Below, in pieces: positions 17,792 to 27,129 of a stretch of DNA of 64,000 nt. Positions within the stretch are counted from its first letter, which is position 1, and each line of letters starts with the position of its first letter. Source of the DNA: Clostridia bacterium (lineage in GTDB: Bacteria; Bacillota; Clostridia; Christensenellales; Aristaeellaceae); NCBI GenBank assembly GCA_017395065.1, contig JAFPWH010000011.1, positions 1-64,000 of the forward strand, in the 5' to 3' direction. Both the position numbers and the translations under genes were made by a program. Below the pieces are notes generated by a model, which had not been told where the DNA came from, did not search any database, and saw only the letters and a list, made by a program, of their open reading frames with translations.

Positions 17792-19072
17792 TTACTTGGC
17801 GAGCATCACGGTGGCCTGCTCGACGAAATCCTTCACGCAGTCCTCGGCGCTCATCTCACCGTACATGACGGCCTGATAGTCTACCTTCAGAACGCTGATG
17901 GGCTCCGCGGAGTTGGCGGGGTCGGCGGGGTTGACCGTGGAAACGACCTTGGAGACGGCGCTGACGTAGTTCAGCACGTTCGTGGTCGCCGCGTCCGTGG
18001 TCTCGGAATTGGCCAGAAAGTCGCGCACGGCGCTGCTCAGGGAGATGCCGCGGTCGGTTCCGATGTAGGCGGCGGCGTCGGTGGAGTTGATCATGTAGTT
18101 GAGCAGCTTCGCCGCTTCCTCGGGATACTGGGAATTGGCGGAGATGCACCAGTACATGTTGGAGTTCAGGTACATGCCGCTCTGCGTGCCGTCGTCGATG
18201 GTGGGCAGCATCGCCATGCCGAGCTCGCCCTTGTCGGCGTCGAGCGCAGCGGCGTACACGCCGTAGTAGTTGCTCAGCAGGAAGGCGCAGGCGCTCTTGC
18301 CCTGCACGATGTAGTTCTCTTCGGTGGTCGCCCAGGCAAGCTGCACTTCGGGATCGATGAACCAGCCGGCCTTCACGCCGTCGTAGATGTCCTGGATCGC
18401 GCCGGCGACGGCAGCCTTGACCGCCTCGTCGTCCGCCCAGGGCAGGGACTTGCCGTCCTCGGAGAAGAAGTCGTAGCCGAAAGCGCGCACCCAGGTCTCG
18501 ACGACCCAGCGGGCTTCGGTCAGGAAGGGAATGTCGCTCTGGATGCCGGTGGCCTCGTAGATCTCCTGAACGGTGGCGATGTAGTCGCTCCAGGTCCAGT
18601 CGTCGGCGGGGTACTCCACGCCGGCCTGATCGAAGATGGCCTTGTTGTAGATCACGGTCACGGTGTTGGTGCCGGTGGTGAAGCCGGCGAGCTTGCCGTC
18701 GACGGTGCCGCCGGAGAGGCTGGCGGGATCGACGTAGGTCAGGTCGATGATGCCTTCGTCCACGAACTGGTACAGGTCGACGATCTGGCCGTTGGTGGCG
18801 TAGTTGATGATGTCGGTGGTGGACATCTGAAGGATGTCGGGCAGGTTTTTGCCGACGGACTGGGTGGCCAGGGTCTCAAAGTAGCTGCTCCAGCTGTTGG
18901 GCTCGTAGCCGATCTTGATGCCGTTGGCTTCGGCGTAGGCGTCCATGGCCGCCATGGTGTTGTTATGGCGCTCCTGGCCGCCCCACCACGCGGCGCGCAG
19001 CTCGATTTCGGCGAAAGCGGTCAGGGACAGCGCCATGACGAGCGCGATCGCGAGGGCAAGGATCTTTTTCAT
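17792..19072 (-). CDS. Extracellular sugar-binding protein of ABC importer (family 1)
   Basis: The 426-residue protein has signal peptide MKKILALAIALVMALSLTAFA, then the mature E-I-E-L-R-A-A-W-W-G-G start typical of family-1 solute-binding proteins. Later elements include N-T-V-T-V-I-Y-N-K and a P-Y/W-rich cleft. Unusually for a Gram-positive binding protein there is no lipobox cysteine near the cleavage site, so it appears to be a soluble exported protein rather than a lipoprotein. GGAGG lies 8-9 bases before the ATG. First gene of the importer operon; YesN is the likely regulator. Sugar specificity unknown. Confidence 0.92.
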   Translation of the reverse strand: MKKILALAIALVMALSLTAFAEIELRAAWWGGQERHNNTMAAMDAYAEANGIKIGYEPNSWSSYFETLATQSVGKNLPDILQMSTTDIINYATNGQIVDLYQFVDEGIIDLTYVDPASLSGGTVDGKLAGFTTGTNTVTVIYNKAIFDQAGVEYPADDWTWSDYIATVQEIYEATGIQSDIPFLTEARWVVETWVRAFGYDFFSEDGKSLPWADDEAVKAAVAGAIQDIYDGVKAGWFIDPEVQLAWATTEENYIVQGKSACAFLLSNYYGVYAAALDADKGELGMAMLPTIDDGTQSGMYLNSNMYWCISANSQYPEEAAKLLNYMINSTDAAAYIGTDRGISLSSAVRDFLANSETTDAATTNVLNYVSAVSKVVSTVNPADPANSAEPISVLKVDYQAVMYGEMSAEDCVKDFVEQATVMLAK

Positions 19073-19123
19073 TTTGAGTTCCTCCTGTCAAATCTGATCG
19101 TGGCTTTACCAACGATTGCTTTC

Positions 19124-19151
19124 ATTATAGCAGGTTTTGGTGCGATGGAAA
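19124..19151 (-). promoter_or_regulatory. Promoter of the sugar ABC importer operon
   Basis: Minus strand: TTTCCA (19151-19146), 16-base spacer, TATAAT (19129-19124) preceded by an extended TGC. It lies about 50 bases before the binding-protein ATG. The poor -35 element fits activator dependence (YesN, inference). Confidence 0.65.
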
Positions 19152-19399
19152 TGTAAAAAACACACCGAAACTTTCAAAAAACAGACGAAAAAGCAAGCGC
19201 AGGCGCAGTCGCACGTTTCTTGCGCCGGCGTCTCCGGCGGGCGGACACATTTCGGACACGATCGGCTTTTGCGGTCTTCCGCTTATCCGTGCCACAAAAT
19301 TTAATACGCTTCGCGCCGCAGATACGCGAACATTTTGGTCTCCCGCGCGTACTTATATATGGCGGACCCAATGGGGTCCGGGAAAGGATGATTGAACGT
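19152..19399. other. Gene-free region upstream of a secreted-protein gene
   Basis: Between the importer promoter and the next gene I see no RNA gene. A small hairpin (CGGACCC with GGGTCCG, about 19364-19381) lies just before the Shine-Dalgarno site of the next gene. No convincing plus-strand promoter could be identified; a TATATA near 19352 lacks a properly spaced -35 element. Confidence 0.35.
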
Positions 19400-20413
19400 A
19401 TGAGAAAAACGATCGCACTGATACTGAGCGTATTGCTGGCCCTTTCGGCCGCGGCCTTCGCCGAAACCGGCGCGGAGGGCTTTGAGGAGCTGACCGGGCT
19501 GGAATGGTGCTTTACGAGCGGCGCGGGCGCCTGGTCGACCGACATGAGGATCGCGTCGGACGGCTCGTTTACCGGTGAGTACCACGACAGCGAAATGGGC
19601 GAAGCCGACGAAAAGGCCTATCCCTACGGCACGGTGTACGCTTGCTCGTTCAGCGGGCAAATGCGTTTCGGTGAGCAGGTGAACGAATATGCCCGGAAGC
19701 TGCATATCGACGCGCTGACGATGGACGGAACGGTCGACGAAGAGCGGATCGAGGAAGGCATCCGCTTCGTCACGACCGAGCCCTACGGCATCCGTCAGGG
19801 GGACGAGATGCTCCTGTACAGGCCCGGTACGCCGGTAAGCGAAATCCCGGAGGAAATGCTGCCCTGGGCACACGTGCTCGACGGTGAAAATACGCAAAGC
19901 GAGCTGGAAACCTGGTTTTTGTGCAGCGAGGCAAACGACTCCGGCTTTGTAGGCCTTTCGCTTGACGAATTTGCGATGGAAAACCCGTGGCTCGAAATGA
20001 CCGAAGAGGAACTGACGGAGGCTTCGGAGCTGTCCTTCGGCGTGCCCGAGGGCGCGCAGGACGTCGTTTACAGTTTCCTGCCCGGGGAAAACCTGGCGCA
20101 GATGCTCTTCACGCTGGACGGCGACGAATACACCGCCCGCATCTGCCCCGCTGCGCTCGAAGCGGGTCAGCTCATGAACATCGCCGATATGTACTTTGCC
20201 TGGGAAAACGAGGAAACGATCACCGTCGGCCATTGCAGCGGCACGATCGCGCAGGCGCAGACCGGCAGCGAGGACTGGGTGGAGCTTTGCCTGTGGTACG
20301 ATCTCGTGCCCGGACTCATGTATTCGCTCTCCGTATGCACGACCGAACCGGACGGCCTCGACCTGACCGCCGTCGCCGAGCAGGTGTATATTCCCGTTCA
20401 GGGCGACAACTGA
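19400..20413 (+). CDS. Secreted protein of unknown function
   Basis: The 337-residue precursor begins with a signal peptide (MRKTIALILSVLLALSAAAFA, then ET). The mature protein is acidic and beta-rich. An N-terminal segment (L-T-G-L-E-W-C-F-T-S-G-A-G-A-W-S-T) looks like a lipocalin- or META-like barrel strand pattern. I do not recognise the family. No lipobox or sorting motif was seen. AAAGGATGA lies about 9 bases before ATG 19400; an in-frame ATG at 19388 directly abuts the same site and is less likely. A strong terminator follows, so it is probably monocistronic. Confidence 0.7.
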   Translation: MRKTIALILSVLLALSAAAFAETGAEGFEELTGLEWCFTSGAGAWSTDMRIASDGSFTGEYHDSEMGEADEKAYPYGTVYACSFSGQMRFGEQVNEYARKLHIDALTMDGTVDEERIEEGIRFVTTEPYGIRQGDEMLLYRPGTPVSEIPEEMLPWAHVLDGENTQSELETWFLCSEANDSGFVGLSLDEFAMENPWLEMTEEELTEASELSFGVPEGAQDVVYSFLPGENLAQMLFTLDGDEYTARICPAALEAGQLMNIADMYFAWENEETITVGHCSGTIAQAQTGSEDWVELCLWYDLVPGLMYSLSVCTTEPDGLDLTAVAEQVYIPVQGDN

Positions 20414-20439
20414 CTTAAAGCGCCCGGCAAATTGCCGGC

Positions 20440-20475
20440 CCTCCCGCGGACACGTTTTCCGCGGGAGGTTTTTTT
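20440..20475 (+). terminator. Rho-independent terminator
   Basis: Perfect 10-bp G+C stem (20440-20449 with 20459-20468) followed by T7 (20469-20475), 26 bases past the secreted-protein stop. Confidence 0.9.
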
Positions 20476-20497
20476 CTTTGCTTTCCGCTTTCGTCGG

Positions 20498-20525
20498 TTG
20501 ACTTTTGCGGCGTTTTATGTACAAT
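20498..20525 (+). promoter_or_regulatory. Promoter of the PHP/URO-D gene pair
   Basis: TTGACT (20498-20503), 16-base spacer, TACAAT (20520-20525), 51 bases before the PHP-gene ATG. Confidence 0.75.
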
Positions 20526-20576
20526 GGTATCGTGATTCCAAACCGTATTTCAAATTGAAGATTCCGGGGTGATGAT

Positions 20577-21371
20577 ATGCGCTTTCCCATCGATCACGAT
20601 ATGCACTGCCACACGCATCTGTCCCTGTGCTCGAACGACCCGCAGCAGTCGGTCGCAAGCATCCTTTCCTTTGCCAAAGCGCACGGCTACACGCTGCAAT
20701 GCATAACCGACCACCTCTGGGACAGTCTCGTCCCGGGCGCGAGCGGCTTTTACAGGCCGCAGGACATAGAGCACGTGCGCCAAAGCCTGCCCTTGCCCAA
20801 AGACGACCGGGTGCGCATGGTGTTCGGCTGCGAAACGGAGTACTGCGGCGGAGACAGGCTCGCCCTCGATCCCCGCTCCTACGACAAGTTCGACTTCATC
20901 GTGGTCCCGCCCAACCATTACCACATGATCGGCCTCGTAAGGCCGGCCGACCGGGACAGCGAGGAAAAGATCGCCGATTTGCTGGTGGAGCGGCTGGAGC
21001 AGCTGAGCCGGATCGATCTGCCCTGGCACAAGGTCGGGATCGCCCACATGACCTGCAGCCTGATCTTCAAGGAGGGCGACCAGTACAGGGTGTACGAGCT
21101 GGTGGACGAGAAGCGCTTCCGCGCGGTGATGCGGCGCTTTGCCCGCCTCGGCGCAGGCATCGAGATCAACCTTTCCTGCTTCACCGACGGCTGGCGCGCG
21201 CACGAGGACGCCATGCTGCGCCTGTACCGGCTGGCCGGCGAGGAGGGCTGCAAATTCTACCTCGCAAGCGACGCGCACCATCCTGACGAGCTGAACGTCG
21301 TGCCCGAGCGCGCGCCCGAGGTGATCGCGCTGCTTGGACTTACGAAAGAAGACCAGTTCCTGCTTGAATAG
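20577..21371 (+). CDS. PHP-domain phosphoesterase
   Basis: The 264-residue protein starts with the PHP metal-binding motif H-x-H (D-M-H-C-H-T-H-L-S, residues 8-16). It continues with the second-motif T-D-H-L-W (about residue 44), an E-T-E-Y acidic motif near 88 and a C-terminal S-D-A-H-H motif. All are expected for a three-metal phosphoesterase of the histidinol-phosphatase (HisK/HisJ)-like group. No His-biosynthesis gene is nearby, so its substrate is open. GGGGTGAT lies just before the ATG. The next gene begins 37 bases downstream, probably in the same transcript. Confidence 0.85.
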   Translation: MRFPIDHDMHCHTHLSLCSNDPQQSVASILSFAKAHGYTLQCITDHLWDSLVPGASGFYRPQDIEHVRQSLPLPKDDRVRMVFGCETEYCGGDRLALDPRSYDKFDFIVVPPNHYHMIGLVRPADRDSEEKIADLLVERLEQLSRIDLPWHKVGIAHMTCSLIFKEGDQYRVYELVDEKRFRAVMRRFARLGAGIEINLSCFTDGWRAHEDAMLRLYRLAGEEGCKFYLASDAHHPDELNVVPERAPEVIALLGLTKEDQFLLE

Positions 21372-21408
21372 CAAAAGCCCTGAATGCAATGCAAAGGCGG
21401 TGACCGAA

Positions 21409-22557
21409 ATGACCTCGAGACAGCGGCTTTTGACCGTGCTGCGCGGCGAGATACCCGACTGCGTGCCGGTGAGCCCCGATACGTCCAACATGATTCCGGC
21501 GCGGCTCACGGGCCTGCCGTTTTGGGACATCTACCTGTTCCGCAAGATCCCGCAGTGGAAGGCCTATATCGACTGCGTGAAGCATTTCGGCTTCGATTCG
21601 ATGATGGACGGCTACGCGCCGATCCTCTTCGACGAGCTGGGCGAGATCGACCGGGACATAAAAGAAGCGATCGTCTATCGCAACGAGGACAGGATCGTCA
21701 CCCGAAAATACAGACTCGCCAACGGAAAAGTTTTCTGGCAGCCGTCGGCTTCGATCTACTACCGCTTCAGCCCGCCGTTCCGGGACGTCGATCCGGTGAA
21801 GGCGGGCGCCGATTTCGAGCCCAACCACTATGAGACAGTGGTCAGCCAAAACCCCTACGAGGGCATCGAGGGCGAGGCGCTGCTGAAGATCGCAAAGCAG
21901 GAAATGGGCGAACACGGCCTGGTCGGCGTCTGGTGCGGGCGCTCGACCTTCGTGACGAACGCGGAGCAGGTCTACGCCTACTGGGACGATCCCGAGCCCT
22001 TCGAGGAGGCCGCGGCCGAATACCTGAGAAAATCGGAAATACGCTTTAAAAAGCTCATGAGCCTGGAGACGAAGCCGGACTTCATCTGCACCGGCGGCTC
22101 CGGCACGCTCGTGTATCAGACCCTGGATATGTTCCGAAAGCTCGGCCTGCCCGTCGTAAAGCGGATGACGGAGCTCAGCAGCCAATACGGCATCCCTTCC
22201 TACGTGCATTCCTGCGGACCGGAGAAGGAACTGGTCAAGATTTGCCACGACGAAACGAGCCTTACCGTCATCGACCCGTTGGAGATCCCGCCGATGGGAA
22301 ACTGCGACCTTAAGGAGATAAAGCGCCTCTACGGGGACAAGCTGGTTTTGAAGGGCAATCTGCACACCACGAACGTCATGCTCCGGGGCAGTGCGGACGA
22401 CGTGCGCAAAGCTTCCAGACAGGCGATCGACGACGCGGCCGAGGGCGGCAGGTTCATACTGTCCACGGGCGACCAGTGCGGCAGGGACACGCCCGACGAA
22501 AACCTCTTCGCGATGATCGAGACGGCGAGGACCTACGGAAAATACGAAAAAACCTGA
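21409..22557 (+). CDS. Uroporphyrinogen decarboxylase (URO-D) family protein
   Basis: The 382-residue protein has the URO-D-fold opening (S-R-Q-R-L-L-T-V-L-R-G-E-I-P-D-C-V-P-V). It also has the H-S-C-G motif typical of the methyltransferase branch (MtaA/CmuA-like), where His and Cys bind zinc, and a G-N-L-H-T-T barrel strand. The true decarboxylase arginine signature is not evident, so corrinoid:thiol methyl transfer or an unknown reaction is more likely than heme synthesis. ATG 21409 is preceded by AAAGGCGGTGA; upstream in-frame starts would overlap the PHP gene. No corrinoid-protein gene is adjacent. Specific substrate unknown. Confidence 0.8.
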   Translation: MTSRQRLLTVLRGEIPDCVPVSPDTSNMIPARLTGLPFWDIYLFRKIPQWKAYIDCVKHFGFDSMMDGYAPILFDELGEIDRDIKEAIVYRNEDRIVTRKYRLANGKVFWQPSASIYYRFSPPFRDVDPVKAGADFEPNHYETVVSQNPYEGIEGEALLKIAKQEMGEHGLVGVWCGRSTFVTNAEQVYAYWDDPEPFEEAAAEYLRKSEIRFKKLMSLETKPDFICTGGSGTLVYQTLDMFRKLGLPVVKRMTELSSQYGIPSYVHSCGPEKELVKICHDETSLTVIDPLEIPPMGNCDLKEIKRLYGDKLVLKGNLHTTNVMLRGSADDVRKASRQAIDDAAEGGRFILSTGDQCGRDTPDENLFAMIETARTYGKYEKT

Positions 22558-22614
22558 ACCTGCGCCGCGGCCTGCGGTCGGGCAAAAGCGGATATGAATT
22601 CTTTATGAATCTTA

Positions 22615-22644
22615 TTGCAAAGCCGGCGCGTTTAATGTTATAAT
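22615..22644 (+). promoter_or_regulatory. Promoter of the ABC-F gene
   Basis: TTGCAA (22615-22620), 18-base spacer, TATAAT (22639-22644), 31 bases before the ABC-F ATG. Confidence 0.6.
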
Positions 22645-22674
22645 GAAACATCAATTCTTTTCGGAGTGAACCCA

Positions 22675-24579
22675 ATGACGCTGCTTACGGTAACCGGTCT
22701 GAGTAAAGCTTTCGTGATGAACACAGTGCTCAGGGACATAAATCTCACCCTGAACGAGGGCGGACGCATGGGCCTCGTCGGCGTGAACGGCTCCGGCAAG
22801 AGCACGCTGCTTCGGATCATCGCGGGGCTGGAGGAGGCGGACGAGGGCAGCGTTTCGCTTATGAAGGGAGCTACGCTGGGCTTTCTGAGCCAGCACGCGG
22901 ACATCAAAAGCGAGCTCAGTGTCACCGAGGAGCTTTCGCGGGTGTTCGACGACGTAAAGCGCATGGAGGAAAAGCTGCGCGAAACGGAAAAGCTGATCTC
23001 CGAGGGGCACGAGGAGCTGGGCGAAAGCTACGCGCGCCTCATGCAGCGCTTCGAGGACGCGGGCGGCTACGAATGGCCCAGCCGCATACAGGGCGTGCTC
23101 GCGGGTCTCGGCTTTACGAAGGAGAGGGCGATGCAGCCCGCCCAGCTGCTCAGCGGCGGCGAAAAGACGCGCCTTTGCCTTGCAAGGCTCCTTCTGCGGC
23201 ACCCCGATCTTCTGATCCTGGACGAGCCCACCAACCATCTGGACCTTCAGGGCACGCAGTGGCTGGAGGAGACGCTTTCCAAATACAAGGGCAGCGTGCT
23301 GGTCGTAAGCCACGACCGCTATTTTCTCAATTCCGTCTGCAACCAGATGGCGGAGCTGCGCCAGACGCATCTTACCCAGTACAGCGGCAACTACGACGAG
23401 TTCGCCGTAAAGCGCGAGGCCGATCTGGAACGCCAGCTCAAGGAATACAAGCTGCAGCAGGCCGAGATCGAGCGCCAGGAGGCGATCATACGCCGCTACC
23501 GCATGTACAACCGCGAAAAGAGCATCAAAAAGGCCGAGAGCCGCGAAAAGATGCTCGAAAAGATCGAACGGCTGGAAAAGCCCGTCGACGACAAGCGCGT
23601 GCGCTTCAGCTTTCACGCGCGCAGGCGAAGCGGCGACGACGTACTGATCATAAAGGACTTAAGCAAAAGCTTTGACGGGCGTACGCTCTTCAGCGGCTTC
23701 GACCTGCACCTAAGAAGCGGCGACCGCGTGGCCGTGATCGGCCCAAACGGCGTGGGCAAGAGTACGCTGCTCAACATCATCACGCACAGACTCAACAAGG
23801 ACAGCGGCACCGTCGTCTACGGCTCCAACGTGGACATCGGCTATTACGACCAGCAGCAAAGCTCCCTGCATCCCGAAAAGGACATCATGAGCGAGGTCTG
23901 GGACGATTTTCCGCTGTTGGAGCCCGGGCAGGTGCGAAGCACGCTGGCGCTGTTCCTGATCACCGGCGAGGACGTGTTCCGCCCCGTTTCCACGCTTTCG
24001 GGCGGCGAAAAGGGCAGGGTCGCGCTGAGCAAGCTCATGCTCAAGGGCGACAACCTGCTTTTGCTGGACGAGCCCACGAACCATCTGGACATGGACAGCC
24101 GCGAGGTATTGGAGTGCGCGCTGGAGGACTACGAGGGCACGATCCTTACCGTGAGCCACGACCGTTATTTCATAAACAGGGTCGCAAACCGCGTGATCGA
24201 AATGACGCCGGAGGGCGTGTCCTGCTACGAGGGCAATTACGACGCGTACCTCGAAAAGAAGCAGAGCATGCAGCGCCTTATGACCGAGGCGGAAACGGGC
24301 GGCAAGACGCGAACGCAGCTCGAAAAGGAGCAAAGAAAAGAGCGCCTGAGCCGGGAAGAAGCGAGGGCGAAAAAGGCGCTTTTCAGGCAGCTCGAGGCCG
24401 AGATCGACCAAAGGGAAAAGCAGATAGGCGAAATGGAGAGCGTCATGGCCGCAGGAGACATCTGGGCGGACATACAAAAGGGCATGGCGAAACAGAAAGA
24501 ACTGGACGAAGCCAGACGGGTCCTTGGCGAGATGTATTCACGCTGGGAAGCGCTGGCGGAAGAGCTGAGCGAGGAATGA
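22675..24579 (+). CDS. ABC-F family ATPase (YdiF-like)
   Basis: The 634-residue soluble protein contains two ABC domains without membrane segments. Domain 1 has Walker A G-V-N-G-S-G-K-S-T, signature L-S-G-G-E-K-T and Walker B L-L-I-L-D-E-P-T-N-H-L-D. Domain 2 has G-P-N-G-V-G-K-S-T, L-S-G-G-E-K-G and L-L-L-L-D-E-P-T-N-H-L-D. The Arg/Glu-rich linker and C-terminal coiled coil (about 540-630) are typical of ribosome-associated ABC-F factors that relieve stalled or antibiotic-bound ribosomes. GGAG lies 8 bases before ATG 22675. The next gene starts at or just after its stop. Confidence 0.93.
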   Translation: MTLLTVTGLSKAFVMNTVLRDINLTLNEGGRMGLVGVNGSGKSTLLRIIAGLEEADEGSVSLMKGATLGFLSQHADIKSELSVTEELSRVFDDVKRMEEKLRETEKLISEGHEELGESYARLMQRFEDAGGYEWPSRIQGVLAGLGFTKERAMQPAQLLSGGEKTRLCLARLLLRHPDLLILDEPTNHLDLQGTQWLEETLSKYKGSVLVVSHDRYFLNSVCNQMAELRQTHLTQYSGNYDEFAVKREADLERQLKEYKLQQAEIERQEAIIRRYRMYNREKSIKKAESREKMLEKIERLEKPVDDKRVRFSFHARRRSGDDVLIIKDLSKSFDGRTLFSGFDLHLRSGDRVAVIGPNGVGKSTLLNIITHRLNKDSGTVVYGSNVDIGYYDQQQSSLHPEKDIMSEVWDDFPLLEPGQVRSTLALFLITGEDVFRPVSTLSGGEKGRVALSKLMLKGDNLLLLDEPTNHLDMDSREVLECALEDYEGTILTVSHDRYFINRVANRVIEMTPEGVSCYEGNYDAYLEKKQSMQRLMTEAETGGKTRTQLEKEQRKERLSREEARAKKALFRQLEAEIDQREKQIGEMESVMAAGDIWADIQKGMAKQKELDEARRVLGEMYSRWEALAEELSEE

Positions 24580-24599
24580 CGGATACGGGGGTATGGACG

Positions 24600-25748
24600 A
24601 TGGATAGGCAGATGGAAAGGGCGCGCGCGTTTATCGACGCGCTGACCGTCGCTTCGGCGGAAAACGATCCAAAGGAGATCGTCGAGGACGAAGACAGGTT
24701 CTTCGCCTGGGACAACGAGCACAGGAGCCTCAAAAACGGCAAAAAGCTGCTCTACGACTGGAGCTATTACATCGGCGTGGTCATGGAGGGCCTGTACTAC
24801 ATGTACGAGGCCGGGCAGGGCGAGATCTACAAGGATTACGTGAAGCGCTACCTGCACGCCGTGGAGACGGACGGCACGCTGAACAAATACGCGGGCTACG
24901 TGATCTGGCACGGCGTGGACTGCTACAAGACCGCAAGCCTTTTGCCGTACTTCTTTGACGAGGACGCGGAGCTTAAAAAGCTCGCGGACAATCTGTGGCA
25001 CGACCTGTACGAGGTCAATTCCGTCTACGCCACGCCGGACGTCGGCGGCAACTATTGGCACTGCTGGGACGACGGCAAGCCCCCGCGCTACAAGGTCTGG
25101 CTGGACGGGCTGTACATGAGCCAGGTGTTCCTGGCAAGGTACGCAAAATACACGGGCAACCAAAAGGCGCTGTCTCAGATCGCCGGCAGACTGCGCTGGG
25201 TGAACCGCGAACTGCTGAATTCCCAGACGGGCCTTCTCTACCACGCGGGCAACGGCAAAGACGACGTCTGCCCCTTCCACTGGCTGAGGGCCTGCGGCTG
25301 GTACGCGATGGCGCAGGCAGACGTGCTGGAATGCCTGGACGGCGCGGACAGGCAGGAGCTCTCCAAGGCCTTTTCGGCCTTCTGCGACAATATGCTTCGC
25401 TATATGGACGCCGAAAGCTGCATGTGGCTAAACCTCATTGACCGGCCGAAGGGAGAGGGCAACGAACCCGAGACCAGCGGCACGGCCATGATGAGCTACG
25501 CGCTGCTCAAGGGCGCGCGGCTCGGCCTGATCGACGAAAGCTATTCCGACGTCGGCGCGAAGGTCTTTAAGCGCCTGACAGAACAGAAGCTGACGGGCAG
25601 CGCGCTGACGGGCGTATATCTGGTCGCCACGGCCAGCGGAGAGGACAACTACCGCCGAAAAGAATACTACATGCCCCAGGAGGGCAAGGGCGTCGGCCCG
25701 TACATCATGGCTTACGCCGAGATGCTCAAGAAGGAAAACGGCCGCTGA
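24600..25748 (+). CDS. Glycoside hydrolase family 105 (unsaturated rhamnogalacturonyl hydrolase)
   Basis: The 382-residue intracellular protein has the alpha/alpha-barrel motifs of GH105. These include Y-D-W-S-Y-Y-I-G-V-V-M-E-G-L near the N-terminus and W-L-D-G-L-Y-M-S-Q-V-F, whose Asp corresponds to the catalytic residue of YteR. Also seen are H-A-G-N-G, R-A-C-G-W-Y-A-M-A and E-T-S-G-T-A-M. These enzymes remove delta-4,5-unsaturated galacturonate from pectin fragments released by lyases. ATG 24600 has G5 8 bases upstream; ATG 24576 overlapping the ABC-F stop is an alternative. The GH4 gene follows 56 bases later, probably as part of one pectin-utilisation unit. Confidence 0.88.
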   Translation: MDRQMERARAFIDALTVASAENDPKEIVEDEDRFFAWDNEHRSLKNGKKLLYDWSYYIGVVMEGLYYMYEAGQGEIYKDYVKRYLHAVETDGTLNKYAGYVIWHGVDCYKTASLLPYFFDEDAELKKLADNLWHDLYEVNSVYATPDVGGNYWHCWDDGKPPRYKVWLDGLYMSQVFLARYAKYTGNQKALSQIAGRLRWVNRELLNSQTGLLYHAGNGKDDVCPFHWLRACGWYAMAQADVLECLDGADRQELSKAFSAFCDNMLRYMDAESCMWLNLIDRPKGEGNEPETSGTAMMSYALLKGARLGLIDESYSDVGAKVFKRLTEQKLTGSALTGVYLVATASGEDNYRRKEYYMPQEGKGVGPYIMAYAEMLKKENGR

Positions 25749-25804
25749 AGGCTGCGGCACAGAAATCGTTTGCCTGAAATCGTACGACTGAAGGAGGAAA
25801 CACC

Positions 25805-27115
25805 ATGCCGAAAATCACTTTTATGGGCGCGGGCTCTACCGTGTTCGCAAAGAACGTGCTGGGCGACTGCATGCTCACGCCGTCGCTTGCGGACAGCGAA
25901 ATCGCCCTGTACGACATCGACGCGCAGCGGCTCAGGGAGAGCGAGCTAATGCTCAGCGCCGTCAACAAATTCGCCGGCGGCAAGGCGAAGATCAAAGCGT
26001 ATCTGGGCGTGGAAAACCGCCGCAAGGCGTTGAAAAAGGCCGACTACGTGGTCAACGCCATACAGGTGGGCGGGTACGAGCCCTGCACCGTCACGGACTT
26101 CGAGATACCCAAAAAGTTCGGCCTGCGCCAGACGATCGCGGACACGCTGGGCATCGGCGGCATATTCAGGGCGCTCAGGACCATTCCGGTGCTCAGGGAT
26201 TTTGCGCGGGACATGGAGAAAGTCGCGCCCGGCTGCTGGTTTTTGAACTACACCAACCCCATGGCGATGCTCACGGGCTACATGCAGCGCTATACCGGCG
26301 TTAAGACCGTGGGGCTCTGCCACAGCGTGCAGTCGTGCGTTCCGGACCTGCTAAAGCAGTTGGACATGGAATACGACGAAAAGATCGAATCCCTCATCGC
26401 GGGCATCAACCACCAGGCGTGGCTGCTCGAGGTCAAAAAGGACGGCAAGGACCTCTATCCCGAGATCAAGCGCCGCGCGCTGGAGAAGAACAGGGAAAAG
26501 CACGGCAACATGGTGCGCCTGGAGCTGATGCGCCGCTTCGGCTACTACGTGACCGAGTCCAGCGAGCATTCCAGCGAATACACGCCCTGGTTCATCAAGG
26601 ACAAGTATCCGCAGAACATCGAGCGCTGGAACATCCCGCTGGACGAATATCCGCGCCGCTGCGTGAACCAGATCAACCGCTGGGCGACGCTTAGAGACGA
26701 GCTTACGAAGAAGGACACGCTCGAGCACGTGCGCACGCTGGAGTACGCTTCGCGCATCATGGAGGCGATGGAGCTGAACAAGCCCTTCAAGCTGGGCGGA
26801 AACGTACTGAACACCGGGCTTATCACCAATCTCCCCGCGAAGGCGTGCGTCGAGGTGCCCTGCTTTACGGACAAGAGCGGCGTCACGCCCACCTACGTGG
26901 GCGACCTGCCGGAGCAGTGCGCCGCGCTCAACCGCACGAACATCAACGTTCAGCTTCTCACGATCGAAGCCGCCGTCACGCACAAAAAGGACGCGATCTA
27001 TCAGGCCGCGCTCATGGATCCGCACACCTCGAGCGAATTGGACGTCGACGACACCGTGGCGCTGTGCGACGCGCTGATCGAAGCGCACGGCGACTGGCTT
27101 GAAAAATACGAATAA
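25805..27115 (+). CDS. Glycoside hydrolase family 4 enzyme (alpha-galactosidase/alpha-galacturonidase type)
   Basis: The 436-residue protein begins with the dinucleotide-binding G-A-G-S-T-V-F motif. It contains the GH4 metal-binding L-C-H-S-V-Q (Cys) and G-I-N-H-Q-A-W (His) motifs and N-Y-T-N-P-M. GH4 enzymes use NAD+, Mn2+ and a redox elimination mechanism. The C-H-S-V-Q form is shared by MelA-type alpha-galactosidases and LplD-type alpha-galacturonidase. The adjacent GH105 gene favours an oligogalacturonide substrate (inference). AAGGAGG lies 8 bases before the ATG. Cytoplasmic. Confidence 0.9.
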   Translation: MPKITFMGAGSTVFAKNVLGDCMLTPSLADSEIALYDIDAQRLRESELMLSAVNKFAGGKAKIKAYLGVENRRKALKKADYVVNAIQVGGYEPCTVTDFEIPKKFGLRQTIADTLGIGGIFRALRTIPVLRDFARDMEKVAPGCWFLNYTNPMAMLTGYMQRYTGVKTVGLCHSVQSCVPDLLKQLDMEYDEKIESLIAGINHQAWLLEVKKDGKDLYPEIKRRALEKNREKHGNMVRLELMRRFGYYVTESSEHSSEYTPWFIKDKYPQNIERWNIPLDEYPRRCVNQINRWATLRDELTKKDTLEHVRTLEYASRIMEAMELNKPFKLGGNVLNTGLITNLPAKACVEVPCFTDKSGVTPTYVGDLPEQCAALNRTNINVQLLTIEAAVTHKKDAIYQAALMDPHTSSELDVDDTVALCDALIEAHGDWLEKYE

Positions 27116-27129
27116 AAACTCAATCGGAG

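Noticed and set aside
21409-22557. Annotation of the URO-D protein as HemE
   Set aside because: The H-S-C-G motif places it with the methyltransferase branch; no heme genes are nearby.
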